Shown: positions 8,942 through 17,836 of the stretch, one piece after another
How positions within the stretch are numbered: the first letter of the stretch is position 1
How the letters are laid out: each line of letters starts with the position of its first letter
NCBI RefSeq assembly: GCF_001434275.1
Contig: NZ_AZEZ01000099.1
Location: 34,380 to 98,379, forward strand
Direction of reading: 5' to 3'
Source of the DNA: Companilactobacillus mindensis DSM 14500
GTDB taxonomy: Bacteria; Bacillota; Bacilli; Lactobacillales; Lactobacillaceae
DNA length: 64,000 nucleotides
The notes under the pieces: model-generated
The model's database searches: none
What the model was told of the DNA's origin: nothing
Seen by the model: only the letters and a program-made list of their open reading frames with translations
Position numbers and translations under genes: made by a program

Positions 8942-8952
8942 AATCTCACCTA

Positions 8953-9906
8953 CTAATCCACAAATTTTAATGACAAATCTTCTAAAATTGCTTGAAACGA
9001 TACATTGCTTTTCCACATCTGTTCGGCTGTGAATAAGTCATCGGACATCCCAACGACTCTTTTGATCGATTTTTTATTTAAGATATCCACAGACGTCAAT
9101 GTTGATTTTTCGAAATTGTACCTAATTGATAATATATCACTAAAAAATTGATTCAACATGTCGAATAACAAATGTTGTTGATCTTTATTCTCAATCAACG
9201 GCATGATATCAGTCTGTACGTCGATAAAACAATTTATTTTTTGGTTATTAACTTCTTTTAGCCAATTCGTAATTGCTACGACTAAAGACTGATATTTTTC
9301 GCCATCGATACTTTCTAAATATTTAATATCAGTTACACTCAATGCTCTTTGCGCTTGTTCCGCTTTGAAACAAAGCTTGACTAATGAATCGATCTCATCA
9401 TCGTTGCTCTTATTGGAAAGGTGAAAGATCTGCACTCGTGACTGAATCGTTGGCAACATTTGCTTAGCCGAATCAGCCAACAAGATCATCATCAAGTTTC
9501 CTTCTGGCTCTTCGATTGTTTTCAACAAGTTATTGCTGGCGGCATTGGTCATTTTTTCAGCTTCATCAATGATCAAAATCCGTCGTTTACCTTGTGTGGC
9601 CGTCATACTAGCTTCTTTTTTGAAAAACTTAATATCATCGACACCGATGCTCTGTTTGTCGGTTTTAACTTCCAAGACATCGGGATTGTCGCCCAAAGCA
9701 ATCGTCTGACATTTTTGACAAGTTTGATCCGGCGCGCCATCTTTTAAATTGTCGCAGAATTGACTTTGAGCCAGCCAAATTGCCATCTGATGTCTGATCT
9801 TTGAAGAGGCGCTGTCGATCAAATAGGCGTGCGACAACATATTGGCGGAGATAGCCTTTTGAAATTCATGAACAACCTTGGGTTGCTCTTCTACTAAACT
9901 CTCCAT
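8953..9906 (-). CDS. holB: DNA polymerase III subunit delta'
   Basis: Delta' is the stator subunit of the clamp loader, related to DnaX but without ATPase activity. Its 317 residues show the RFC-like layout: zinc segment with C51, C63 and C66, sensor-like DEAEKMTNAASNNLLKTIEEP, and a helical C-terminal domain. Only three cysteines are clear in the zinc segment where four are usual. ATG at 9906 is one base after the darA stop. Operon tmk-darA-holB-yabA-rsmI is classical for low-GC Gram-positives. Confidence 0.92.
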   Translation of the reverse strand: MESLVEEQPKVVHEFQKAISANMLSHAYLIDSASSKIRHQMAIWLAQSQFCDNLKDGAPDQTCQKCQTIALGDNPDVLEVKTDKQSIGVDDIKFFKKEASMTATQGKRRILIIDEAEKMTNAASNNLLKTIEEPEGNLMMILLADSAKQMLPTIQSRVQIFHLSNKSNDDEIDSLVKLCFKAEQAQRALSVTDIKYLESIDGEKYQSLVVAITNWLKEVNNQKINCFIDVQTDIMPLIENKDQQHLLFDMLNQFFSDILSIRYNFEKSTLTSVDILNKKSIKRVVGMSDDLFTAEQMWKSNVSFQAILEDLSLKFVD

Positions 9907-9907
9907 T

Positions 9908-10234
9908 TTAGAATCTCACGAATTTATCGACAGGCAAGATGAAACAAGTTGCGCCACCGACTTGAACTTCAACGGGATCAGTCATGCTTGAAGCGGCTTC
10001 TGGCATCATGAACGTTGGAGTAACAAATTGTGTTCTAGTGTGACAAGTCTTTTTAATGACATCCAAGGCTGCGTCGACTTTTTCTTCTTCGACACCAATC
10101 AAGAATGTACAGTTACCAGCCTTCAAGAAACCACCAGTTGAAGGTAGTTGTGTGGCTCTGAAGCCACCTTTGACCAGTTTAGTTTGAAGATGTTGACTAT
10201 CCTTATCTTGGACAATGGCTAAAATTAATTTCAT
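9908..10234 (-). CDS. darA: cyclic di-AMP receptor DarA (PstA, YaaQ family)
   Basis: A 108-residue PII-like protein of the YaaQ family, which binds cyclic di-AMP as a trimer. Recognisable family segments are MKLILAIVQDKD at the start, the T-loop region TQLPSTGGFLKAGNCTFLIG, and the C-terminal VQVGGATCFILPVDKF. The downstream signalling role is still unsettled in the family. AAGGAG before the ATG overlaps the end of tmk, indicating coupling. Confidence 0.93.
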   Translation of the reverse strand: MKLILAIVQDKDSQHLQTKLVKGGFRATQLPSTGGFLKAGNCTFLIGVEEEKVDAALDVIKKTCHTRTQFVTPTFMMPEAASSMTDPVEVQVGGATCFILPVDKFVRF

Positions 10235-10237
10235 AAT

Positions 10238-10888
10238 TTATTCTCCTTTGTTAAAAATTTCAGGAAATCTGTTCACAATAACTGCCAAAGCATCGCTGAC
10301 AACTTTTTCAGGAGCTTGTTCGGCATTGATTTTCTTAATACGTTTAGGGTTATCCTTGACTATTTGTTCATATGAATCATAGACCCGATCGTGGAAACTG
10401 ATGGCTTCCTTTTCCAAACGGTCCATTTGACCTTCATGGTCTTTACGAATTCTCGCTAAACCAACTGCTGGCGTAACGTCAAAGTAAATCGTCAAATCCG
10501 GCAAGTGGCCGTCGATAGCAAAGTCATTGATCTCAGCTACTTCTTTCGTACCGATTTCACGTCCGCCACCTTGATACGCGATTGAACTGTCAACGAAACG
10601 GTCGCTCAACATGATTTTATTTTCTTTTAGTGTTGGCAAAATAACATCGATCAAATGTTGACGTCTAGCCGCTGCGTACAACAAGGCTTCCGTCCGAGGA
10701 TCCATTTCTTCATCATGAATATCCAAAATGATCTTTCTGATTTTTTCAGAAATGGGACTGCCACCAGGTTCTCTGGAAAGCACGATCTCTTGGTCGGTCT
10801 TTTCCTGCAACAGTGGCATTAATTTTTTGAGAGCAGTTGTTTTTCCTGCCCCATCTGGTCCTTCAAATGATATAAATATTCCTGACAT
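10238..10888 (-). CDS. tmk: thymidylate kinase
   Basis: Phosphorylates dTMP to dTDP. Walker A GPDGAGKT is at 10-17; the DR(F/Y) motif (SDRFVDSSIAYQG) and the lid region with basic residues are present; 216 residues is standard. ATG at 10888 has AGGAGA upstream. It is the first gene of the tmk-darA-holB-yabA-rsmI-thioesterase run and is separated from yaaL by a 378-bp gap holding a terminator and a short R1 repeat. Confidence 0.96.
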   Translation of the reverse strand: MSGIFISFEGPDGAGKTTALKKLMPLLQEKTDQEIVLSREPGGSPISEKIRKIILDIHDEEMDPRTEALLYAAARRQHLIDVILPTLKENKIMLSDRFVDSSIAYQGGGREIGTKEVAEINDFAIDGHLPDLTIYFDVTPAVGLARIRKDHEGQMDRLEKEAISFHDRVYDSYEQIVKDNPKRIKKINAEQAPEKVVSDALAVIVNRFPEIFNKGE

Positions 10889-11030
10889 ATAATAATCTCT
10901 CCTAGATGATTACTACTATTTTACTTGAAAATACAAATAAATGAAACTTTAGCTCTTAGATATACTCTAAAAAGACGGTAGATTGTGGATAACTTATTCC
11001 CCTTTTTAGTTAAAGAATTTTTTACTTCCC

Positions 11031-11097
11031 GTCTTCCATGAAATTTCGTTAGACGCTGGAACGCTGCGAGAGCATCTAACGAAATTCCATTCCAGAC
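11031..11097 (-). repeat. short structured repeat R1, copy C (P1 only)
   Basis: A minimal copy: outer GTCT/AGAC, GGA/GGA internal loop, and a 19-bp P1 stem (11038-11056 with 11072-11090) closed by a 15-nt loop that replaces P2 and P3. P1 bases (AATTTCGTTAGA type) are unlike other copies but fully paired, with G-T wobbles on the minus strand. It lies in the 10889-11266 gap; the rest of that gap is AT-rich with no gene seen. Confidence 0.75.
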
Positions 11098-11205
11098 TAA
11101 TTCCCACTAATATGTAAATCCTATCTAGAATGAATGATAGTATTCTAAATAATACTTATCCGTCTCCTTGTATCTAAATAATCTATAACTAAACAGATAA
11201 TTAAA

Positions 11206-11244
11206 AAGAATCTATACCATTATTTCATTGGTATAGATTCTTTC
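11206..11244 (-). terminator. intrinsic terminator after yaaL
   Basis: AGAATCTATACCA pairs with TGGTATAGATTCT around a 9-nt loop; T-rich sequence follows on the minus strand. It ends the dnaX-ybaB-recR-yaaL unit. Confidence 0.85.
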
Positions 11245-11266
11245 TTCAATTAACACTATTTCATTT

Positions 11267-11554
11267 TTACCAGTGTTTTTCAGCTCGGCTTGGTTGTCTT
11301 AAAAAAGTATCTTCTTCGCCAAAGATAATATTAGTCGTAGCCTTAGCGGTAGCTTTTCTTCTTCTAGCTTCTAAGTACAAGAATTGATATTTCAACTGGT
11401 CCAATTTTAAGTGGACTCTTGTTGTGTCATCCACGTCAACTGAATTGTTGATCATTCTCTGTGTATTACCAATTCTTTGTTGAATCTGATGAATATTATT
11501 TAAAAGGCGATCATTTTCCATTTGTTGGACGGTTACTTTTTTTCTACCAAACAT
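11267..11554 (-). CDS. yaaL: YaaL family protein (DUF2508)
   Basis: A 95-residue, highly charged, mostly helical protein. The order recR-yaaL and the stretch LDQLKYQFLYLEARRR match the DUF2508/YaaL family, found after recR in many Firmicutes. No enzymatic motif is visible and function is unknown. Its SD sequence GGGAG lies inside the last codons of recR, so it is translationally coupled. The C-terminal third is basic and polar and may be disordered. Confidence 0.82.
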   Translation of the reverse strand: MFGRKKVTVQQMENDRLLNNIHQIQQRIGNTQRMINNSVDVDDTTRVHLKLDQLKYQFLYLEARRRKATAKATTNIIFGEEDTFLRQPSRAEKHW

Positions 11555-11555
11555 G

Positions 11556-12155
11556 CTAAATCTCCCTGCGACCTAGAACGGCACTCTTTAGAGTCATTTC
11601 ATCTGCATATTCGATATCAGATCCGACAGCTAATCCATGTGCTAATCTAGTTACTTTTATTCCTGCTGGCTTAACTAATTTGGCTAAATATTGAGCCGTT
11701 GCTTCCCCTTCTGGAGTTGCGTTTGTAGCGAGGATCAACTCTTTGACGTTTTGATTCTCCTTCAAACGGTTCAGCAACAACTTGATATTCAAATCTTCGG
11801 GACCAATACCATCAACTGGCGACAAGACGCCTCCTAAGACGTGATACAAACCATTGTAGCCATTCATGTCATCGAGCGACATGATATCTTTGGCTTGTTC
11901 TACGACTAGGATCGTTGATTGGTCACGATTCTTATCACTGCAAATTGAACAAATCTCATCAGTAGTGATATTGCCACAAATCTTGCATGATTTTAAATCG
12001 GTTTTGGCAGCAATCAAATTCTTAGCGAATTCATCCACTTGGTCTTTATCCATTCCAAGGGTGAAAAATGCCATCCGGGTTGCGGTTTTGCGACCGATTC
12101 CGGGTAACATCATATAACTATCAATTAATTTAGAAATTGGTTCTGGATATTTCAT
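11556..12155 (-). CDS. recR: recombination protein RecR
   Basis: RecR acts with RecF and RecO in loading RecA at gaps. The helix-hairpin-helix [14 protein letters not shown] is at 17-30, the zinc finger uses C57, C60, C69 and C72, and the Toprim domain ([15 protein letters not shown], and [14 protein letters not shown]) follows. 199 residues, normal. The ATG overlaps the ybaB stop by one base (TAATG). Position after dnaX-ybaB is the common arrangement. Confidence 0.96.
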   Translation of the reverse strand: MKYPEPISKLIDSYMMLPGIGRKTATRMAFFTLGMDKDQVDEFAKNLIAAKTDLKSCKICGNITTDEICSICSDKNRDQSTILVVEQAKDIMSLDDMNGYNGLYHVLGGVLSPVDGIGPEDLNIKLLLNRLKENQNVKELILATNATPEGEATAQYLAKLVKPAGIKVTRLAHGLAVGSDIEYADEMTLKSAVLGRREI

Positions 12156-12484
12156 TACATCAACCCGTTTGTGTATTTGCCTAGTTTGGTGCTCTTATCC
12201 TTATCTACGGCATCGAAGGCATTATTTAGTGCATCGATCAACATATCTTGCAATGTGTCAGGATCATCAGGATCAATGATCTTGTCATCGATTGTAAGGT
12301 CAGCAATCTTCTTTTCACCAGTAACTTTGACAACTACGAAGTCATCAACTGACTTGCCTGTGTATTCTGTCTTGTTCAATTCTTCAGTAGCTGCTTGAAC
12401 TTCTCTTTGCATCTTTTGGGCTTGTTTCATAATGTTGGCCATGTTGCCACCCATTCCACCCATATTTGGCATACCTTTACTCAT
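12155..12484 (-). CDS. ybaB: YbaB/EbfC family nucleoid-associated protein
   Basis: A small DNA-binding protein of 109 residues that forms dimers with a tweezer-like shape. The N-terminal methionine/glycine-rich segment ([22 protein letters not shown]) and the D-D-P-D loop are family traits. AGGAGG lies before the ATG at 12484. It is flanked by dnaX and recR, to which it is probably co-transcribed. Confidence 0.94.
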   Translation of the reverse strand: MSKGMPNMGGMGGNMANIMKQAQKMQREVQAATEELNKTEYTGKSVDDFVVVKVTGEKKIADLTIDDKIIDPDDPDTLQDMLIDALNNAFDAVDKDKSTKLGKYTNGLM

Positions 12485-12496
12485 AATAAATTCCTC

Positions 12497-14209
12497 CTAG
12501 TCGTCTTTTACATCCACTACATCGCTACCGAATAATTTTAATGCTTCATCAACGGTAGGATCAGTCTTTTTAGTTTCTTTCTTAGATTTTACATTGTCTT
12601 TACTGTTCAAATCAATATTATTGTCAATATATTCTTTACGTATCTTAGGCCAATCGGCTTTAGGTACTAAAACGATCTGACAATCTTTTTTCATTAGTCG
12701 ACTTGTATTGTCGCTGAGTTCTTTCAAAAAGTCCATATCATCTTGAACTTGTTCGAACCACATTGCGTAATCAAACGCCACGACGATACCTTCAGACGAG
12801 GCTGCCACTGGTTCAGCGACCTTCATCATAGCACGTTGTGTGATTGAAAGCATACTCATTAGGTCCGGCCAAACATCACGAGCATTCATCAAATCATCTT
12901 TTGTCGCACTGCCCAAGACTTTGTAAATCGCTGTTTTATTTAAGCGAGCATTAGTATTGGAACGGCGGCGAGTTTTTGGCTTAGGTTGGACTGGAACTTG
13001 AACGCCTTTGGATAAGCCCTGAACCTCATTTTGAAGATGTGAGATCTCGTCACGTAACTTGTCGATCTCAAGGTTTTCTGATTCACCGTTGGCTTCTTGG
13101 GGAGCTTCGCTTGGAACTTGAGCAACTTTGGGCTCACTGATCTTGACGGTTAAAATTTCCATATAAATGTCAGTCTGATTCGAGTTCTTGAGATTCTTTT
13201 GCGTTGCACTGACTTGGTCGACAATGTAAAACAAGCGTGTATTGTCGAATTTGTCCGCAATATCAAGTAACTCTTGGGTCATCACTGAATTGTCCATCTG
13301 CTTTGATAAATCTGAATTGGAATTGTACAAGATCAAATTACGGCAGACGCGAATGATCATTTCTGTAAAACGCAAAGCTGAACGCCCACTGGCTAAAATT
13401 TGATACAAACTTGTCAAAGCTTCAGCTGGTTGGTTGTCCGCAATTGCCGTCATGTATGAGACGATTTGTTCGTTGCTCAAGGCACCAGTAACTTCTTGGG
13501 CATTTTTCAGAGTCAATTCATCATCGCCATACGACAAAGCTTGGTCCAAAATACTCAAAGCATCACGCATTCCACCTTCAGCTGAGGCGGCAATAATATT
13601 CAAAGCTTCTTCATCATAGACGATTTTTTTATCATCCAAAATGTAAGTCATCCGCTTCAAAATATCTTGCTTAGAAATTCTGCGGAAGTTGAAGCTTTGC
13701 GTTCTAGAAATAATTGTTGCTGGGATCTTTTGTGGTTCGGTTGTTGCCAAAATGAACATAACATTTTCAGGTGGCTCTTCTAGTGTCTTCAATAAGGCAT
13801 TGAAAGCACCCTGAGAAAGCATATGAACTTCATCAATAATATAAACTTTGAATTTGGCTTCAGTCGGTGCATATTTAACCTTGTCACGAATATCACGGAT
13901 CTCTTCAACACCGTTGTTAGAGGCGGCATCGATCTCGATCACATCATTCAAACGATTTTCGTTAGCAGCCTTGCAGATTTCACATTCGTTGCATGGTTCG
14001 CCATCGTGTGGATTCAGACAGTTGACTGCTTTGGCTAAGATTTTGGCACAAGAAGTCTTTCCTGTACCACGGGGACCACTGAACAAGTAGGCATGACTGG
14101 TCATATGACTAGCGACCGCATTGCGCAATGTCTGCGTGATTACTTCCTGGCCGATTACATCAGAAAAAGTTTGGGGACGCCAAACTCGATATAGTGCTTG
14201 ATATGCCAT
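12497..14209 (-). CDS. dnaX: DNA polymerase III subunits gamma and tau
   Basis: ATPase of the clamp loader. Walker A GPRGTGKTS is at 45-53, zinc ligands C64, C73, C76 and C79, Walker B and sensor regions (YIIDEVHMLS, FILATTEPQKIP) follow. A charged, proline-rich linker at about 365-415 leads to the tau C-terminal domain that contacts the polymerase. Total 570 residues. I saw no slippery A-run typical of a programmed gamma frameshift, so one product is likely. The SRP RNA gene lies immediately upstream. Confidence 0.95.
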   Translation of the reverse strand: MAYQALYRVWRPQTFSDVIGQEVITQTLRNAVASHMTSHAYLFSGPRGTGKTSCAKILAKAVNCLNPHDGEPCNECEICKAANENRLNDVIEIDAASNNGVEEIRDIRDKVKYAPTEAKFKVYIIDEVHMLSQGAFNALLKTLEEPPENVMFILATTEPQKIPATIISRTQSFNFRRISKQDILKRMTYILDDKKIVYDEEALNIIAASAEGGMRDALSILDQALSYGDDELTLKNAQEVTGALSNEQIVSYMTAIADNQPAEALTSLYQILASGRSALRFTEMIIRVCRNLILYNSNSDLSKQMDNSVMTQELLDIADKFDNTRLFYIVDQVSATQKNLKNSNQTDIYMEILTVKISEPKVAQVPSEAPQEANGESENLEIDKLRDEISHLQNEVQGLSKGVQVPVQPKPKTRRRSNTNARLNKTAIYKVLGSATKDDLMNARDVWPDLMSMLSITQRAMMKVAEPVAASSEGIVVAFDYAMWFEQVQDDMDFLKELSDNTSRLMKKDCQIVLVPKADWPKIRKEYIDNNIDLNSKDNVKSKKETKKTDPTVDEALKLFGSDVVDVKDD

Positions 14210-14250
14210 TGTTTGCTCCTTAAAAAATTCGGATATCTAAATTTTAACAC

Positions 14251-14282
14251 AAAAAAACTCCTAACCCTTACAGATTAGGAGG
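14251..14282 (-). terminator. intrinsic terminator of the SRP RNA
   Basis: CTCCTAA pairs with TTAGGAG on the minus strand, followed by seven T. It lies just 3' of the SRP RNA and before dnaX. Confidence 0.85.
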
Positions 14283-14298
14283 CTAATTTACATAACAA

Positions 14299-14388
14299 AA
14301 GGCACATGGCACACCTTACTTAGTGCTGCTTTCTTCCGAACCTGACACGATTCACAAGAGCACCATTGCCCTAAGGCCTTGCGGCAAT
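14299..14388 (-). ncRNA. ffs: small signal recognition particle RNA (4.5S/scRNA)
   Basis: The minus strand contains the diagnostic apical domain GTCAGGTTCGGAAG followed by AAGCAGC, with the GGAA loop and asymmetric internal loop that bind Ffh, and flanking arms (GCAATGGTGC and GTGCCATGTGCC) that pair into the long rod. Location between tadA and dnaX is the standard Firmicute position. Exact ends are approximate. The length suggests the short, Alu-less form. Confidence 0.92.
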
Positions 14389-14418
14389 AACTATAATACT
14401 ATAAATCAGTGAATTATG

Positions 14419-14895
14419 CTACTTTTTGCGTCTAATTTCCCGAAAGAAATTCTGTAATAAAGCAGCCGTCTCGTCAGCTTTAACATTGGCGAGGACCTCT
14501 GGTTGGTGATTGTAGCGCGTTTCAGCCAATAAATTATTGATTGAACCAACTGATCCGGCCTTGGGATCGCTGGCTCCAAAAATAACTTCTTCGATGCGAC
14601 TGTTGATAATCGCTCCGGCACACATTGGGCATGGTTCCAAAGTTACGAACAAGCTAGTATGCTCCAAACGCCAACTGCCAACTTTAGCACAAGCCTCTTC
14701 GATCGCAATGATCTCCGCATGCTTGATGGCATTTTGGGTCTCTTCACGTTCGTTGGAACCTCTACCGATCACTTCACCAGTCGTATTATCGACGATCACG
14801 CAACCGATGGGCACTTCTCTTCTAGTCTCAGCTTTTTTGGCTTCAGCGATTGCTAAATCCATGTATTCATTTATTTTATCTTCTGAAAATATCAT
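14419..14895 (-). CDS. tadA: tRNA-specific adenosine deaminase TadA
   Basis: Deaminates A34 to inosine in tRNA-Arg(ACG). Zinc and catalytic motifs are intact: HAE at 59-61 and PCPMC at 88-92. 158 residues is normal. The SD signal is weak; the start lies one base after the stop of the upstream small membrane-anchored gene, so coupling is likely. A C-terminal RRKK tail is present. Confidence 0.95.
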   Translation of the reverse strand: MIFSEDKINEYMDLAIAEAKKAETRREVPIGCVIVDNTTGEVIGRGSNEREETQNAIKHAEIIAIEEACAKVGSWRLEHTSLFVTLEPCPMCAGAIINSRIEEVIFGASDPKAGSVGSINNLLAETRYNHQPEVLANVKADETAALLQNFFREIRRKK

Positions 14896-14896
14896 T

Positions 14897-15211
14897 TTAA
14901 CTAATTAAGTTGGTTACTTTCTTCTCTAAGTATTTTGGAAAAACTGGTGCTTTGATTTTTAATTGATCTTGTTCCTTTTGTAAAGAACTAAGGATATCAA
15001 GCAATTCTTTCACTTGGGTATCGGATAAAGTTCCCACGAATTCCATCAATTTCTCATTACCGTGAAGATATTTTTCAACATAAGATTCCAATTTTTCACG
15101 GTCTTTTTTTACTGCACTGTGTTGCATATGTTTAACTAATGCACGTCCTGCAAAGAATGATCCAGTTGAAATTGCGGATAAAATTATGCCGATAAATATT
15201 TTTTTCTTCAT
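14897..15211 (-). CDS. hypothetical membrane-anchored protein
   Basis: A 104-residue protein with one N-terminal hydrophobic segment (about 4-22, IFIGIILSAISTGSFFAG) and a charged helical remainder (about 30-85) that could form a coiled coil. ATG at 15211 is chosen because GGAGGCG lies upstream; a longer frame has no ribosome site. No catalytic motif is seen. It sits between an rRNA methyltransferase and tadA. I do not recognise a named family. Confidence 0.65.
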   Translation of the reverse strand: MKKKIFIGIILSAISTGSFFAGRALVKHMQHSAVKKDREKLESYVEKYLHGNEKLMEFVGTLSDTQVKELLDILSSLQKEQDQLKIKAPVFPKYLEKKVTNLIS

Positions 15212-15254
15212 AAGTAAACGCCTCCAATATGAATATACCATATTAGAGATTAAT

Positions 15255-15857
15255 TTAAATTAATTTACTTTTTAAAATATAATAACCTTTATCACGAGTA
15301 ACAACTTCAACATTGCCAAAAGTTTTATCCATCAACTTCTTAGCTGAAGGTGCTCCTTGTTTCTTTTGTAGCACGATCCAAAGTTCCCCATTTGGTTCCA
15401 AGTAATCCTTTGATTCAGCCAAAATAGCCGTCACAACGTTCTTACCAGCTCTGACAGGTGGATTTGAAACGATCAGTGCATACTTATTCGAAACATTTTG
15501 GTAAACGTCAGATTCAAAGATCTCAACATTATCAATATTGTTGTCGGCTGCATTTTGTTTAGCCAATTTCAAAGCCCGTAAGTTCACGTCGACCATTGTT
15601 GTTTGACGAGTCTTTTGTTCCTTGGCCAAAGCTAAACCAATTGGACCATAGCCACAGCCGACATCCAAAATATTGCCAGCTGGGATATTGGAAAAATCGA
15701 CTGCTTCGATCAAGACTCTGGAACCATAGTCGATCGTCTGTCGTGAAAAGACCCCACTGTCTGAAATGAAGTTGAGGTTGTGCTTGCGCAAAGTGAAATC
15801 GAATTTCTTCAGTTCGTGCTCCAAATCGGGATCATTTTCAAAGTATTGATTAGCCAT
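15255..15857 (-). CDS. class I SAM-dependent methyltransferase, RsmC-like
   Basis: A 200-residue methyltransferase with SAM-binding motif ILDVGCGYGPIG at about 62-73 and the catalytic SNPPVRAGK (NPP-type) motif at about 131-139 that marks N-methylation of guanine or adenine. This matches the single-domain RsmC-like proteins of Firmicutes (16S rRNA m2G1207 methyltransferase family). GGGGAAAG precedes the ATG. It lies just downstream of the rplL terminator, so it probably has its own promoter or depends on read-through. Confidence 0.85.
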   Translation of the reverse strand: MANQYFENDPDLEHELKKFDFTLRKHNLNFISDSGVFSRQTIDYGSRVLIEAVDFSNIPAGNILDVGCGYGPIGLALAKEQKTRQTTMVDVNLRALKLAKQNAADNNIDNVEIFESDVYQNVSNKYALIVSNPPVRAGKNVVTAILAESKDYLEPNGELWIVLQKKQGAPSAKKLMDKTFGNVEVVTRDKGYYILKSKLI

Positions 15858-15884
15858 ATCTTTCCCCTTCCTTTATTTTAGGGT

Positions 15885-15909
15885 AAAAAAAAATCCTCTT
15901 ACGAGGATT
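15885..15909 (-). terminator. intrinsic terminator after rplL
   Basis: AATCCTC-GTAA-GAGGATT on the minus strand followed by nine T; ends the rplJL operon. Confidence 0.88.
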
Positions 15910-15927
15910 AATTTTAACATAAAGTTA

Positions 15928-16296
15928 TTACTTCAATGTAACTGTTGCACCAACAGCTTCAAGTTTAGCCTTCATGTCGTCAGCGTCAGCCTTAGCAACG
16001 CCTTCCTTGATAACCTTAGGAGCACCATCAACAAGGTCCTTTGAGTCCTTCAAGCCAAGTCCTGTGATACCACGAACTTCCTTGATAACCTTAACCTTTT
16101 CTTGACCTGCTTCTGTAAGTTCAACGTCAAATGAGTCTTTTTCTGCAGCAGCGTCGCCACCAGCAGCACCGGCAGCAGCAACTGGAGCAGCAGCCTTAAC
16201 GTCAAATTCTTCTTCGATAGCCTTAACAAGGTCGTTAAGTTCTAGGATTGAAGCATCTTTTAAATCATCAATAATCTTTTGTGTATCTAAAGCCAT
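15928..16296 (-). CDS. rplL: 50S ribosomal protein L7/L12
   Basis: Stalk protein that recruits translation factors. 122 residues beginning [13 protein letters not shown] (ATG at 16296 with GGAGGA upstream), an alanine/glycine-rich hinge at about 35-50, and the C-terminal factor-binding domain with [16 protein letters not shown]. It follows rplJ in the standard L10 operon. The terminator lies within 20 bp of its stop codon. Confidence 0.97.
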   Translation of the reverse strand: MALDTQKIIDDLKDASILELNDLVKAIEEEFDVKAAAPVAAAGAAGGDAAAEKDSFDVELTEAGQEKVKVIKEVRGITGLGLKDSKDLVDGAPKVIKEGVAKADADDMKAKLEAVGATVTLK

Positions 16297-16340
16297 TATT
16301 GTATCCTCCAAATAATTGAGTTTTTTTGTTTTAAATTAAA

Positions 16341-16847
16341 TTAAGCGGCAGGTTCGTCGTCTTTTGAGTCTGCAACGGCCTTAACAACCATAGCAAAGTC
16401 GCGAACTGGAGCTTGTAATACAGATACCAACATAGATAGCAAGCCATCTCTGTCTGGTAGTGTTGCAAGTTCTTGAATTTGTTCAAGAGTTGCTGCTTTA
16501 CCTTCGATGATACCACCCTTGATTTCAACGGCGTCAACATCTTTGGCAAACTTAGCTGCTATTTTAGCAGGTCCAACAGGATCTGTTTCTGAATAAGCAA
16601 TAGCTGTAGGTCCAACGAAGTATTCTTCTAGGCCTTCAACACCGGCTTTTTCAGCTGCACGTCTCAAGATTGTATTCTTAACGACTTGCATTGTAGCACC
16701 TTGTTCACGTAATTCAGCACGCATTTCTGTAGCTTGTTCAACAGTTAGACCTAAGTAATCAACAACGATTACTGATTTTGCGCCAACTAGTTGTTTAGCA
16801 ATTTCATCAACTTGTGCTTGTTTTGCTGCTAATACATCTTGCTTCAT
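16341..16847 (-). CDS. rplJ: 50S ribosomal protein L10
   Basis: L10 anchors L7/L12 dimers to the ribosome and represses its own operon by binding the leader. 168 residues, with typical N-terminal rRNA-binding domain (AKQLVGAKSVIVVDYLGLTVEQ) and C-terminal helix for L7/L12 binding. GGAGGTG precedes the ATG. An L10-type leader (16905-17010) lies upstream. Confidence 0.97.
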   Translation of the reverse strand: MKQDVLAAKQAQVDEIAKQLVGAKSVIVVDYLGLTVEQATEMRAELREQGATMQVVKNTILRRAAEKAGVEGLEEYFVGPTAIAYSETDPVGPAKIAAKFAKDVDAVEIKGGIIEGKAATLEQIQELATLPDRDGLLSMLVSVLQAPVRDFAMVVKAVADSKDDEPAA

Positions 16848-16904
16848 TATTACGTTTCACCTCCACAATTTTTTAGTTAATTATCTACAAATTTCGGCTT
16901 AAAA

Positions 16905-17010
16905 ATAATAAAATCTCTGTGCCCAAGGGACACAGAGATTAAGTGAAATAATCTTCTGGCCTCGGCAGGATATTAAGACTTTCATCACCTGAGTCTTCGG
17001 TAGAAATCAA
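16905..17010 (-). promoter_or_regulatory. ribosomal protein L10 leader with attenuator
   Basis: The minus strand upstream of rplJ holds the conserved L10 leader elements (AGACTCAGGTGATGAAAGTC and CTGCCGAGGCCAG) followed by a strong hairpin AATCTCTGTGTCCC/GGGCACAGAGATT (about 16911-16944) with a T-rich tail. L10 binding is known in this family to favour termination, giving autogenous control of rplJL. Confidence 0.88.
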
Positions 17011-17052
17011 CTATATTAATCTATCATTATTTTGGTAGTTAGTCAACACTAA

Positions 17053-17733
17053 TTAAGCGTTAACTTTAAGACCAGGTCCAAATGTAGATGTCATGTTTAC
17101 ACTAACAACATATGCACCCTTCAATGATGCAGGGCGAGCTTTTAAGATTGTTTCGTTGAAAGTATTGAAGTTTTCAACGATCTTAGCTGTATCAAATGAA
17201 ATCTTACCGATTGGTGCGTGGATAAGACCGTTTGAATCTACACGGTATGTAACTTGTCCGGCTTTAATATCGTTAACAGCCTTAGTAACATCCATTGTAA
17301 CTGTACCTGTCTTAGGGTTAGGCATCAAACCTTTAGGTCCAAGAACACGACCTAAACGACCTACTTTAGCCATCATTGGTGGTGTTGCAACGGCAACATC
17401 AAAGTCCAACCAGCCATCTTGAATCTTTTCAACAAGGTCATCTGAGCCAACAACATCAGCACCGGCTGCTTCAGCATCCTTAGCTTGTTGTCCTTCAGCG
17501 AAGACGATAACCTTTTGTGTCTTACCAGTACCGTTAGGTAGAACAACGGCACCACGAATTTGTTGGTCAGCTTGCTTAGGATCTACATCCAAATTGTAAG
17601 CAACTTCAACAGTTGCATCAAAGTTAGCAAAGTCAACCTTCTTTAATAACTCAACAGCTTCTTCAGCAGTATAAGTTGCGTTTTTATCTACTTGTTTTAG
17701 AGCTTCTGTATATTTTTTTCCATGCTTAGCCAT
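17053..17733 (-). CDS. rplA: 50S ribosomal protein L1
   Basis: L1 binds the 23S L1 stalk and represses its own mRNA. The protein starts [16 protein letters not shown] (ATG at 17733 with AGGAGGAAC upstream); a longer frame is discarded because it reads through the L1-binding hairpin. 226 residues with the family signature near [16 protein letters not shown]. It is downstream of rplK. Confidence 0.97.
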   Translation of the reverse strand: MAKHGKKYTEALKQVDKNATYTAEEAVELLKKVDFANFDATVEVAYNLDVDPKQADQQIRGAVVLPNGTGKTQKVIVFAEGQQAKDAEAAGADVVGSDDLVEKIQDGWLDFDVAVATPPMMAKVGRLGRVLGPKGLMPNPKTGTVTMDVTKAVNDIKAGQVTYRVDSNGLIHAPIGKISFDTAKIVENFNTFNETILKARPASLKGAYVVSVNMTSTFGPGLKVNA

Positions 17734-17753
17734 GCTAAGTTCCTCCTTGCTTT

Positions 17754-17789
17754 GTGGTCTATGCGGAGAATAATATTTTCTCCTCCCAC
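17754..17789 (-). promoter_or_regulatory. L1-binding mRNA hairpin upstream of rplA
   Basis: On the minus strand GTGGGAG, a stem GAGAA/TTCTC, then a purine-containing asymmetric loop and GACCAC. The GTGGGAG...GACC arrangement mimics the 23S rRNA L1 site, so it is a likely autogenous operator. A near twin lies before rplK. Confidence 0.7.
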
Positions 17790-17836
17790 TTGTTAAGAAT
17801 GCTTTCACATCCCTGTAACTGCGAAAATTTAGTCTT

